From contig NZ_JAUMKD010000003.1 in the NCBI RefSeq assembly GCF_030519475.1, forward strand, positions 496,001 through 560,000: DNA of 64,000 nt, in the 5' to 3' direction. The translations under genes and the position numbers were made by a program. The notes beneath the pieces were generated by a model. The model did not search any database. It was given only the letters and a program-made list of their open reading frames with translations, and was not told the origin of the DNA. Source of the stretch: Micromonospora sp. C28SCA-DRY-2 (lineage in GTDB: Bacteria > Actinomycetota > Actinomycetes > Mycobacteriales > Micromonosporaceae). The first letter of the stretch is position 1, and every line of letters begins with the position of its first letter. Positions 1-7,186 of this stretch are shown here, piece by piece.

Positions 1-386
1 GCGCCGAGCAGACAGGCCACCACGTGCGCGACCCGGATCCGGTCACCGAGCAGCAGCGCCGCCAGCAGCAACACGATCATCGGTTGTACGGCCATCAGCG
101 TCGCGGCGATGCCACCGGGCAGGCGGTAGGCCGCGACGAACAGCAGGACGTTGAACGCGCCGATGTTGAGCGTGCCGAGCACCAGTGACCGCCACCACCA
201 CCGCCCGGTCGGCAGCACGCGGGTGAGGGCCAGCAGGATCAGGCCCCCGGGAAGCGCCCGAACGGTGGTGGCCAGCAGTGGCCGGTCGGGTGGCAACCAC
301 TCGGTGGCCACCAGGTAGGTGCTTCCCCAGACCGCCGGCGCCAGCGCCGTGACGCCCGCGGTGCGCAGTGGTTGCCCGCCCCTCAT
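1..386 (-). CDS. EamA/DMT-family transporter, N-terminal part (runs off left edge)
   Basis: The reverse strand from an ATG at 386 encodes 128 residues of a polytopic membrane protein that continues past the left edge. It shows the N-terminal half typical of EamA drug/metabolite transporters: a WGSTY motif near residue 20, then hydrophobic helices, and an ATLMAVQPM...LLLGDR segment near residues 95-115 typical of the fourth helix region. Such permeases export small metabolites or amino acids; the substrate cannot be told from sequence. The upstream GGACGGG is only a weak ribosome binding site, so the exact start is somewhat uncertain. The gene points away from the DsbA-like gene that lies upstream of it on the same strand. 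Confidence 0.8.
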   Translation of the reverse strand, partial: MRGGQPLRTAGVTALAPAVWGSTYLVATEWLPPDRPLLATTVRALPGGLILLALTRVLPTGRWWWRSLVLGTLNIGAFNVLLFVAAYRLPGGIAATLMAVQPMIVLLLAALLLGDRIRVAHVVACLLG

Positions 387-461
387 GCCGCACCGCCCGT
401 CCTTCCCGGGACCCGGGGCGCCGGCGTCGGGCGCCCCGCCGCGCTGGCGGTCGGCCTGCTG

Positions 462-1106
462 CTAGTCGACGCGGGCATCGCGGTCGCGGGTCCGCTTGAG
501 CTCGAAGAAGCCGTCGGTGCCGGCCAGGGCGAGGATGCCGTCCCAGAGCCGGCCGGCGGCCTCGCCGCGCGGTGCCGGGGACATCACCGGGCCGAAGAAC
601 GCGACGCGTTCGCCAGCGGGCCCGGCGAGGTGGATGACGGGAGTGCCGACCTCGGAGCCGACCGGGTCCATGCCGGCGTGGTGACTCGTCAGCAGCGCCT
701 CGTCGTGGGCGGTGGTGTCCGCGGCGTCGGCGAGGTCCGCCGGCAGCCCGGCGTCGGCGAGCGCGGCGAGGATCATGTCCCGGCCCAGGCCGGCCCGGTG
801 GTGGTGGATCCTGGTGGCCATCGCGACGTAGAGCGCCCGCAGGGCGTCGGGGCCGTGCCGCTGCTCGGCGGCGACGCAGACACGCACCGACGCCCAGCCC
901 TCGACCATCGCCGTGCGGTACTTCTCCGGCACCTCCCGGCCCTGGTTGAGCACCGAGAGGCTCATCACGTGCAATCGCGTCCGGACGGGTCGGACCTGTT
1001 CGACCTCGAGGAGCCAGCGGGAGGCGGTCCACGCCCAGGGGCAGCGCGGGTCGACCCAGGCGTCGACGACGGTCTCCGCCGCCCGCTCGGGTGCGTTGAC
1101 GTTCAT
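462..1106 (-). CDS. DsbA-family oxidoreductase, mycothiol-dependent nitroreductase (Rv2466c-like)
   Basis: This 214-residue protein has a thioredoxin-fold start (VDAWVDPRCPWAW, residues 13-26) followed by an alpha-helical insertion, the layout of the DsbA/FrnE-like group that includes mycobacterial Rv2466c. The active-site motif here is C22-P-W-A, so only the nucleophilic cysteine is present; Rv2466c has CPWC. A single-Cys site fits a mycothiol-dependent monothiol mechanism, which is inference. The ATG at 1106 was chosen over the longer frame because GAGAGGA sits just upstream. The protein is cytoplasmic, without a signal peptide. It is divergent from a LysR regulator across a region with inverted repeats, so it is the likely regulated target. 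Confidence 0.85.
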   Translation of the reverse strand: MNVNAPERAAETVVDAWVDPRCPWAWTASRWLLEVEQVRPVRTRLHVMSLSVLNQGREVPEKYRTAMVEGWASVRVCVAAEQRHGPDALRALYVAMATRIHHHRAGLGRDMILAALADAGLPADLADAADTTAHDEALLTSHHAGMDPVGSEVGTPVIHLAGPAGERVAFFGPVMSPAPRGEAAGRLWDGILALAGTDGFFELKRTRDRDARVD

Positions 1107-1235
1107 GGTGCGGGTCCTCTCGGGTGAGCTGGGGTTGCCGGCGGCGGCTCGCGGCCGTCGCCCGCCCGACCCGGCGAACGGCCGGTCGAGGCTGCTCGGC
1201 GGTTGCCGAACCGGTCTGACTCGAAGCTTCACCCG

Positions 1236-1288
1236 CGATAGATCATGAGTCCAACACATGCTTGTCACATGATCGATCGTGAAACAAG
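1236..1288. promoter_or_regulatory. Divergent operator region of the LysR/DsbA-like pair
   Basis: Between the two divergent genes, CGATAGATCATG (1236-1247) and CATGATCGATCG (1268-1279) form an inverted repeat with 11 of 12 positions matching. A second, overlapping dyad pairs CTTGT (1261-1265) with ACAAG (1284-1288). Paired dyads like these are usual for LysR-type autoregulators, which bind a recognition site and an activation site. Binding by this LysR protein is inferred. Confidence 0.55.
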
Positions 1289-1296
1289 ATTGATCC

Positions 1297-2181
1297 GTGG
1301 AACTCCAGCAGATGCGCTACGTGATCGCGGTCGCGGAGACGAACAGCTTCACCCGGGCCGCCGAGCGGTGCCTGGTGGTGCAGTCCGCGCTCAGCCACCA
1401 GATCGCGCGCCTGGAACGGGAGCTGGGCGCGAAGCTCTTCGACCGCACCAGCCGGCGGGTCCGGCTCACCCCGGCCGGCGCCGCGTTCCTGCCCGCCGCC
1501 CGCCAGTGCCTGGACGCCGCGGATCGGGCTGCCGCCGAGGTCGCCGCGGCCGTCGGCGAGGTGCGCGGACGGCTCACGGTCGGCCTGATCCCCACCGTCG
1601 CCGCGGTCGACCTGCCGCGGGTCCTGCGGGACTTCCGCCAGCGCTACCCGTCGGTACGCATCAGCCTCCGGGTGGGCGCCAGCGAGGATCTCGTCGAGCA
1701 GGTGAAACAGGGCGCGATCGAGGTGGCCTTCCTCGGGCTGCCCACCACCGCGCGGCCCGACGGCGTACCCGCCCGCGAACTCGCCCGCGACCGGCTCGTC
1801 GCGGTGGTCGCCCCGGACCACCCCCTCGCCGCCGAGTCAGCCGTCAGCCTGCGTCGGCTCTCCACCGAGGTGTTCGTCGACCTGCCGGCCCGGACCGCCG
1901 GGCGGATCCAGTCCGACCAGGCCTTCACGGCCGCCGGCCTCACCCGCGATGTCGCCTTCGAGGTGACCACCGCCTACCTCATGTCCCGGCTGGTCGAACA
2001 GGGACTCGCGGTGGCCATGCTGCCCGCCGCCTACGCACCGCAGCTCACCGGCGTGACCACCATCGAGGTCACCGACGCGCCGGCCCGCGTCGAGTACGTG
2101 ATCTGGAGCCGGTTCGACCGTACGCCCGCGGCGAACGCCTTCCTCGCCCTGCTCGACATCGCCCCCGGGAGCGTCGGGTAG
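1297..2181 (+). CDS. LysR-family transcriptional regulator
   Basis: This 294-residue protein begins with a LysR-type winged helix (residues 1-60, with FTRAAERCLVVQSALSHQI as the recognition helix region and FDRTSRRVRLTPAG as the wing). A periplasmic-binding-protein-like effector domain follows (about 90-290, starting GRLTVGLIPTV). The length is normal for the family. The GTG at 1297 is used; no clear Shine-Dalgarno is visible. It is divergent from the DsbA-like oxidoreductase and probably controls it and itself through the dyads at 1236-1288. The inducer is unknown; a redox or electrophile signal would fit the target gene, but that is inference. Confidence 0.9.
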   Translation: MELQQMRYVIAVAETNSFTRAAERCLVVQSALSHQIARLERELGAKLFDRTSRRVRLTPAGAAFLPAARQCLDAADRAAAEVAAAVGEVRGRLTVGLIPTVAAVDLPRVLRDFRQRYPSVRISLRVGASEDLVEQVKQGAIEVAFLGLPTTARPDGVPARELARDRLVAVVAPDHPLAAESAVSLRRLSTEVFVDLPARTAGRIQSDQAFTAAGLTRDVAFEVTTAYLMSRLVEQGLAVAMLPAAYAPQLTGVTTIEVTDAPARVEYVIWSRFDRTPAANAFLALLDIAPGSVG

Positions 2182-2361
2182 CGCTCGCCGGTCACCACGC
2201 CGTTCCCACCGCCGGCCGCCGGTCGGGGCGGGATCAGCATCCGGGAATGGCCGCGTCCGGCTCGCACGCCGATCTTCGTGATGGCAGGCTGGGGGCACCG
2301 TCCGTCGGCAGCCGAAGGCCGCCGGACGGCCGATCCTGCGCAGAGGGAGGCGACCGATCCG

Positions 2362-3996
2362 ATGGCCGCGGACGTCACCAGCACCGCCGAGTGGCAGGCC
2401 CTGAGCAGGCACGCCGATGAGATCCGCGGGATCCGTCTGCGCGACCTGTTCGCCGCCGACCCGGGCCGGGGCGAGCGGTTGGCCCTAGAGCTGGCCGACT
2501 GCTACGTGGACTACAGCAAGAACCTGGTGACCGACACCACCCTGGAGCTGCTGACCGCGCTGGCCGAACGGGTCGGGCTGGCCGACCGGATCGCCGCGAT
2601 GTTCGCCGGGGCGCACCTCAACGCCACCGAGGACCGGGCCGTGCTGCACACCGCGCTCCGACTGCCCCGGACGGCCGCGTTGACAGTGGACGGTCAGGAC
2701 GTGGTCGCCGGCGTGCACGAGGTGCTGGACCGGATGTCGGCGTTCGCGGAGAACGTCCGCTCCGGACGGTGGCGCGGGCACACCGGCGAGCGGATCCGCA
2801 CCGTGGTCAACATCGGCATCGGCGGTTCCGACCTGGGGCCGGTGATGGCGTACGAGGCGTTGAAGGCGTACCGCGACGGGGGCCTGACCTGCCGGTTCGT
2901 GTCGAACATCGACCCCACCGACGTCCACGACACCACCGCCGACCTGGACCCGGCGACGACCCTGTTCGTGGTGGTCTCCAAGACGTTCTCCACCCAGGAG
3001 ACGCTGGCCAACGCCCACCAGGCGCGGCGCTGGCTGCTGGCCGGGCTCGACGCCGACGAGTCGGCGGTGGCCCGGCACTTCGTCGCGGTCAGCACGAGCG
3101 AGCAGCGGGTACGCGACTTCGGCATCGACCCGGAGAACATGTTCGGCTTCTGGGACTGGGTGGGTGGCCGGTACTCGCTGCCGTCGGCGGTGGGCCTGTC
3201 GGTGATGCTGTCCATCGGACCGGACCGGTTCCGCGAGATGCTGGGCGGCTACCACGCCGTGGACGAGCACTTCCGCACCGCGCCGCTGGCCCGTAACGCG
3301 CCGGTGCTGCTGGGCCTGCTCAACGTCTGGTACACGAACTTCCTCGGCGCCCAGACCCACGCCGTGCTGCCGTACTCGCAGTACCTGCACCGGCTCCCGG
3401 CGTACCTGCAACAGCTCACCATGGAGAGCAACGGCAAGTCGGTGACGGTGGACGGCGCCCCGGTGACGTACGACACCGGAGAGATCTTCTGGGGCGAGCC
3501 CGGCACCAACGGGCAGCACGCCTTCTACCAGCTGATCCACCAGGGCACCCGGCTGGTGCCCGCGGACTTCATCGCCTTCAGCGAGCCGAACCACGACATC
3601 GGCGAGATGCACGACCTGTTCATGTCGAACTTCTTCGCCCAGACCGCCGCGCTGGCCTTCGGCCGCACCGCCGAACAGGTCGCGGCGGAGGGCACCCCGG
3701 CGGAGCTGGTGCCGCACCGGGTGATGGCCGGCAACCACCCCACCACCTCGATCATCGCCCCGCGGCTGACCCCGGCCACCTTCGGGCAACTGGTGGCCCT
3801 CTACGAGCACATCGTGTTCACCGAGGGCGCGATCTGGGACATCAACCCGTTCGACCAGTGGGGCGTCGAGTTGGGCAAGGTGCTGGCCAACCAGCTCGCA
3901 CCGCAGCTCACCGCCGAGAGCGCGGACCTCGACGGCACCGACTCGTCCACCGCCGCCCTGATCCGCCGGTACCGGCACCAGCGCGGCCGCGACTGA
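2362..3996 (+). CDS. pgi: Glucose-6-phosphate isomerase
   Basis: This 544-residue enzyme interconverts glucose-6-phosphate and fructose-6-phosphate in the cytoplasm. Recognisable blocks are GIGGSDLGP (phosphate-binding loop, near residue 153), SKTFSTQET (near 209), the PGI signature [15 protein letters not shown] (near 263), TMESNGKSV with the catalytic glutamate (near 355), [17 protein letters not shown] (near 379), and the C-terminal PROSITE-like block around GNHPTTSI and GQLVALYEH. The ATG at 2362 was preferred to the longer frame from 2278 because GAGGGAGG lies just before it and the protein then starts as in other Pgi enzymes. The length is typical. A stem-loop follows the stop. Confidence 0.96.
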   Translation: MAADVTSTAEWQALSRHADEIRGIRLRDLFAADPGRGERLALELADCYVDYSKNLVTDTTLELLTALAERVGLADRIAAMFAGAHLNATEDRAVLHTALRLPRTAALTVDGQDVVAGVHEVLDRMSAFAENVRSGRWRGHTGERIRTVVNIGIGGSDLGPVMAYEALKAYRDGGLTCRFVSNIDPTDVHDTTADLDPATTLFVVVSKTFSTQETLANAHQARRWLLAGLDADESAVARHFVAVSTSEQRVRDFGIDPENMFGFWDWVGGRYSLPSAVGLSVMLSIGPDRFREMLGGYHAVDEHFRTAPLARNAPVLLGLLNVWYTNFLGAQTHAVLPYSQYLHRLPAYLQQLTMESNGKSVTVDGAPVTYDTGEIFWGEPGTNGQHAFYQLIHQGTRLVPADFIAFSEPNHDIGEMHDLFMSNFFAQTAALAFGRTAEQVAAEGTPAELVPHRVMAGNHPTTSIIAPRLTPATFGQLVALYEHIVFTEGAIWDINPFDQWGVELGKVLANQLAPQLTAESADLDGTDSSTAALIRRYRHQRGRD

Positions 3997-4021
3997 GGCC
4001 GGCCGCCCCCGTCAGCCGGCC
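3997..4021 (+). terminator. Stem-loop after pgi
   Basis: GGCCGGC (3997-4003) pairs with GCCGGCC (4015-4021) around an 11-base loop, directly after the pgi stop codon. There is no T-run, as is common in actinomycete terminators. Termination is likely but not certain. Confidence 0.45.
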
Positions 4022-4058
4022 CCGGCACCGTCCGGGATCGGCGGTAGATTGCACGGTC

Positions 4059-4769
4059 ATGGCCACGAGCGCGGACGTCCGGCGCGACCTCGCCCGCCTC
4101 GCCGACCCGCACCGGGCGGCGCGGGTGAGCCGGTTCCTGCAGATGGTCCCCGGCGGGTACGGCGAGGGCGACCGGGCCATCGGCGTCTCCGTGCCCGAGC
4201 AGCGCGGCGTGGCCGCCCGGTACTGGCGTGACCTCTCCCTGGCCGAGACGGCGAAGCTGCTGACCAGCGGCGTGCACGAGGAGCGGCTGACGGCGCTGTT
4301 CGTCCTGGTGCGCAAGTTCGCCAAGGCAGACGAGGACGAGCGGGCCCGGATCTTCCACACGGTCCTGGCCAACACCCGCCACATCGACAACTGGGACCTG
4401 GTGGACTCCTCCGCGCCGTACATCGTCGGCCCCTGGCTGATCGACAAGGACCGCGGCGTCCTGGACACGTTGGCCGGGTCGAGCCTGGTGTGGGAGCGGC
4501 GGATCGCCATCATGGCGACCTTCGCCTTCATCCGGGCCGGCGACTTCGACTGGACCTTCCGGCTCAGCGAACGGCTGCTGCGCGACCCGCACGACCTGGT
4601 CCACAAGGCGGTGGGCTGGATGCTGCGCGAGGTGGGCAACCGGGACCGGGCGGCGGCGGAGGAGTTCCTGGCCCGACGGTACCGCCGCATGCCACGGGTG
4701 ATGCTGCGGTACGCCATCGAGAAGTTCGAACCGCAGCGCCGGCGGGAGTACCTGTCCGGCGTGGTCTAG
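4059..4769 (+). CDS. DNA alkylation repair protein (AlkD-like HEAT-repeat glycosylase)
   Basis: This 236-residue all-helical protein matches the AlkC/AlkD family of DNA glycosylases that remove alkylated purines using stacked HEAT-like repeats. Family features are the early FLQMVPGGYGEGDRAIGVSVPEQR stretch split across residues 23-47 (phosphate-contacting YGEGD), the NWDLVDSSAPYIVGPWL block near 111-127 (catalytic Asp region), and the RRIAIMATFAFI block near 147-158. The ATG at 4059 was chosen; TAGATT lies eight bases upstream (4045-4050), which suggests a leaderless or near-leaderless transcript. The protein is cytoplasmic. It follows pgi after a stem-loop and is probably its own unit. Confidence 0.9.
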   Translation: MATSADVRRDLARLADPHRAARVSRFLQMVPGGYGEGDRAIGVSVPEQRGVAARYWRDLSLAETAKLLTSGVHEERLTALFVLVRKFAKADEDERARIFHTVLANTRHIDNWDLVDSSAPYIVGPWLIDKDRGVLDTLAGSSLVWERRIAIMATFAFIRAGDFDWTFRLSERLLRDPHDLVHKAVGWMLREVGNRDRAAAEEFLARRYRRMPRVMLRYAIEKFEPQRRREYLSGVV

Positions 4770-4780
4770 GCGACCGGCGC

Positions 4781-4798
4781 CCGCCGGCGAGCCGGCGG
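4781..4798 (+). terminator. Stem-loop after the AlkD-like gene
   Basis: CCGCCGGC (4781-4788) and GCCGGCGG (4791-4798) form a tight self-complementary element 11 bases after the stop. It is a plausible factor-assisted terminator; no T-run follows. Confidence 0.4.
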
Positions 4799-4951
4799 AT
4801 CGTCGCGGTCAGCGGCGGTCGGTGTAACGGGACCGCGCGCCGCTACGCCATACCGTCAGGGAGATCGTGCCGCACGGTCTCCCGGGTGGGCGGCGCTCCA
4901 GACGTTCCGGGTTCCGCTCGCTCCGTTTTGGCCGTACACCGGAAAGCACTC

Positions 4952-5233
4952 ATGGCTGAGCCCACAACGCCGATGCCCGCACCGACGCCGGCGGCACCAC
5001 GCCGCACCGGCGACACCGCCGTGGCGGACGCGGGAGCGACACCCGCGGCATCGGACGGTCCTGCGCAGACCTCACCCACCCCGCCGGAGCGGGGCCGCAC
5101 CGCCGTGTGCCGGCACTGCGGGCAACCCCTGTTCACCGACCCGTTGTGGGGCTGGATGCATGGCGGGAGCCGCTACCTGTGCCAGGACCCGGCCACCGGT
5201 GAGCCGCTGTGCCAGCCGGCCACGCCGGCCTGA
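4952..5233 (+). CDS. Small hypothetical protein with a zinc-ribbon-like C-terminus
   Basis: This frame gives 93 residues. The first 55 are Pro/Ala/Thr-rich and look disordered; the last 38 carry CRHCGQPL, a WGWMHGG segment, LCQDPATG and a final LCQP, so a C-x2-C pair is followed by two further cysteines. This arrangement suggests a small metal-binding ribbon, but the family is not recognised. The ATG at 4952 follows GGAAAG, a modest ribosome binding site. It precedes peptide exporter A by 75 bases, but that exporter has its own promoter-like element, so a link to cassette A is not established. Confidence 0.55.
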   Translation: MAEPTTPMPAPTPAAPRRTGDTAVADAGATPAASDGPAQTSPTPPERGRTAVCRHCGQPLFTDPLWGWMHGGSRYLCQDPATGEPLCQPATPA

Positions 5234-5258
5234 CGCCAGCGCCCGGCTGGGGTCCGCC

Positions 5259-5302
5259 TGTACCGGCGCTGTAGCTGCTCCTGGAGGTGCCGTCCGTACC
5301 CT
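5259..5302 (+). promoter_or_regulatory. SARP-type repeats and -10 box of peptide exporter A
   Basis: Three related heptamers, TGTACCG (5259), TGTAGCT (5270) and TGGAGGT (5282), start 11 and 12 bases apart. They are followed after exactly eight bases by TACCCT (5297-5302), a TANNNT -10 box. This is the classic SARP layout: heptamers at about 11-bp spacing, the last one 8 bp from the -10. The same three-heptamer arrangement precedes peptide gene A at 10231-10274. The ATG of the exporter lies six bases after the -10, so the transcript is probably leaderless. Confidence 0.65.
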
Positions 5303-5308
5303 CTCGCC

Positions 5309-7186
5309 ATGATCGGCATTGCCCGGACCGCACGGGCCGTCGCGGTGGTCTGGCGGGCCGGGCGGGCCAACCTCGCGGTGTACGTCGTGCTCGCGCCGAT
5401 CGCCGGCGCGCTCCCGGTGCTCGCGGCCTGGCTGACCAAACTCGTCCTCGACCGGGTGGCGAACGCCTCCGGCGGCGCGATCCTCGGGGTGGCCACCGCG
5501 CTGGCGGTGGTCTCCGTCGGCCTCGCCCTCGTGCCGCACCTGACGAACTACCTGCGGGCGGATCTCGGGCGCTCGGCCGCCGTCGTCGCGCTCGACCAGT
5601 TGTACGCGGCGACCGACCGCCTCGCCGGGCTGCGCCGGCTGGAGGATCCGGCGTTCCAGAACACGCTCCGGCTGGCCGAGCAGGCCGGGCGGGACGGGCC
5701 GAGCCGCTGCGTCGACGGCCTGCTCGGCCTGGTGCAGAACGGGGTGCTGCTGACCGGTTTCCTCAGCACCCTCGTGGTGATCAACCCGGTGATGGCCGTG
5801 CTGGTGGCGGCCGGCGGCGTACCGGTGCTGGTCGCCGAGCTGCGGCTGAGCCGGCGACGGGCGAACATGCTGTGGCAGATCGGACCGGGCGAGCGGCGGG
5901 AGATGTTCTACGCCAGCCTGCTGACCAGCCTGTCCGCCGCCAAGGAGGTACGCCTGCTGCGGCTGGGCGGGCTGTTCCGCCGCCGGATGCTCGCCGAGCT
6001 GAGCACGGCGAACGCCGCCCGTCGGGTCCACGAGCGCCGGGAGGTACGCGTCCAGGCCCTGCTCGCGGCGCTGAGCGCGGCGCTGTCCGGGGGCGGCCTG
6101 GTGTGGGCGGTCGCCACCGCCCGGTCCGGCGGGCTCACCGTGGGCGACGTGGCCGTCTTCATCGCCGCCGTCGCCGGGGTGCAGAGCAGCCTGGCCACCC
6201 TGATCGACCACCTCGCCGGCATCCACCAGGCGATGCTGCTCCTCACCCACTACGAGCAGATCGTCACCTGCCCACCGGATCTACCGGAGCCGGCCCGGCC
6301 ACTGCCGGTGCCGCCGCTGAAGCGCGGCATCGAGTTCCGCGACGTCTGGTTCCGCTACGGTCCGGACCACCCGTGGGTGCTGCGCGGCGTGGACCTGTTC
6401 ATCCCGGCCGGTCAGGCGGTGGCCCTGGTCGGCCACAACGGCGCCGGCAAGAGCACCCTGGTCAAGCTGCTGTGCCGGTTCTACGACCCGACCCGGGGCG
6501 CGATCCGGTGGGACGGCGTCGACCTGCGCGAGCTGTCCGTGCCCGACCTGCGGGCCCGGATCGGCGCGGTGTTCCAGGACTACATGACCTACGACCTGAC
6601 GGCCGCGGAGAACATCTGGCTCGGCGACGTCGACCCGGCCGGCCCGGACCACGTACGGGCCGAGGACGCCGCCCGGATCGCCGACGCCGCCCGGCGGGCC
6701 GGCATCCACGAGACCATCGAGGACCTGCCCCGGGGGTACCGGACGATGCTGTCCCGGGTGTTCGAACTGGACGGCGACCCGGCCGACGCCGGGGTGCTGC
6801 TCTCCGGCGGGCAGTGGCAGCGGATGGCGATCGCCCGGTCGGTGCTGCCCGCGGCGCGGGACCTGCTCATCCTCGACGAGCCGAGCGCCGGCCTGGACGC
6901 CGAGGCCGAGCGGGACATCCAGCTGCGGCTGCGCCGGTACCGGGCCGACCGCACCAGCGTCCTGATCTCGCACCGGCTGGGTACGCTGCGCGACGCCGAC
7001 CTGATCGTGGCGCTCTCCGGCGGACGGATCGTGGAGGCCGGCCGGCATGAGGACCTGCTGGCGGCCGGCGGCACCTACGCGTCCCTGTTCCGGATGCAGG
7101 CGGCCGGCTATGTCGCGACGGAGCCGGACCGGGTCGCGGCCGACGCGGACTACCTGCCGGCCGAGGCGGGCACGCCGGCCGACTGA
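5309..7186 (+). CDS. Peptide cassette A: ABC exporter (fused permease and ATPase)
   Basis: This 625-residue half-transporter has an N-terminal six-helix type I exporter domain (about 1-325) and an ABC ATPase (about 335-600). The ATPase shows Walker A GHNGAGKST (near 374), the signature LSGGQWQR (near 497), Walker B LLILDEPSAGLD (near 519) and the H-loop ISHRLGTL. There is no N-terminal C39 peptidase domain, so leader removal must be done elsewhere; a small S26 protease is encoded in the same cassette. The signature LSGGQWQR is identical in the exporters of cassettes B and C. It likely exports the Cys-rich peptide of 10309-10494. Its 3' end overlaps the convergent SARP gene by 37 bases. Control by that SARP is suggested by the shared repeats. 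Confidence 0.9.
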   Translation: MIGIARTARAVAVVWRAGRANLAVYVVLAPIAGALPVLAAWLTKLVLDRVANASGGAILGVATALAVVSVGLALVPHLTNYLRADLGRSAAVVALDQLYAATDRLAGLRRLEDPAFQNTLRLAEQAGRDGPSRCVDGLLGLVQNGVLLTGFLSTLVVINPVMAVLVAAGGVPVLVAELRLSRRRANMLWQIGPGERREMFYASLLTSLSAAKEVRLLRLGGLFRRRMLAELSTANAARRVHERREVRVQALLAALSAALSGGGLVWAVATARSGGLTVGDVAVFIAAVAGVQSSLATLIDHLAGIHQAMLLLTHYEQIVTCPPDLPEPARPLPVPPLKRGIEFRDVWFRYGPDHPWVLRGVDLFIPAGQAVALVGHNGAGKSTLVKLLCRFYDPTRGAIRWDGVDLRELSVPDLRARIGAVFQDYMTYDLTAAENIWLGDVDPAGPDHVRAEDAARIADAARRAGIHETIEDLPRGYRTMLSRVFELDGDPADAGVLLSGGQWQRMAIARSVLPAARDLLILDEPSAGLDAEAERDIQLRLRRYRADRTSVLISHRLGTLRDADLIVALSGGRIVEAGRHEDLLAAGGTYASLFRMQAAGYVATEPDRVAADADYLPAEAGTPAD

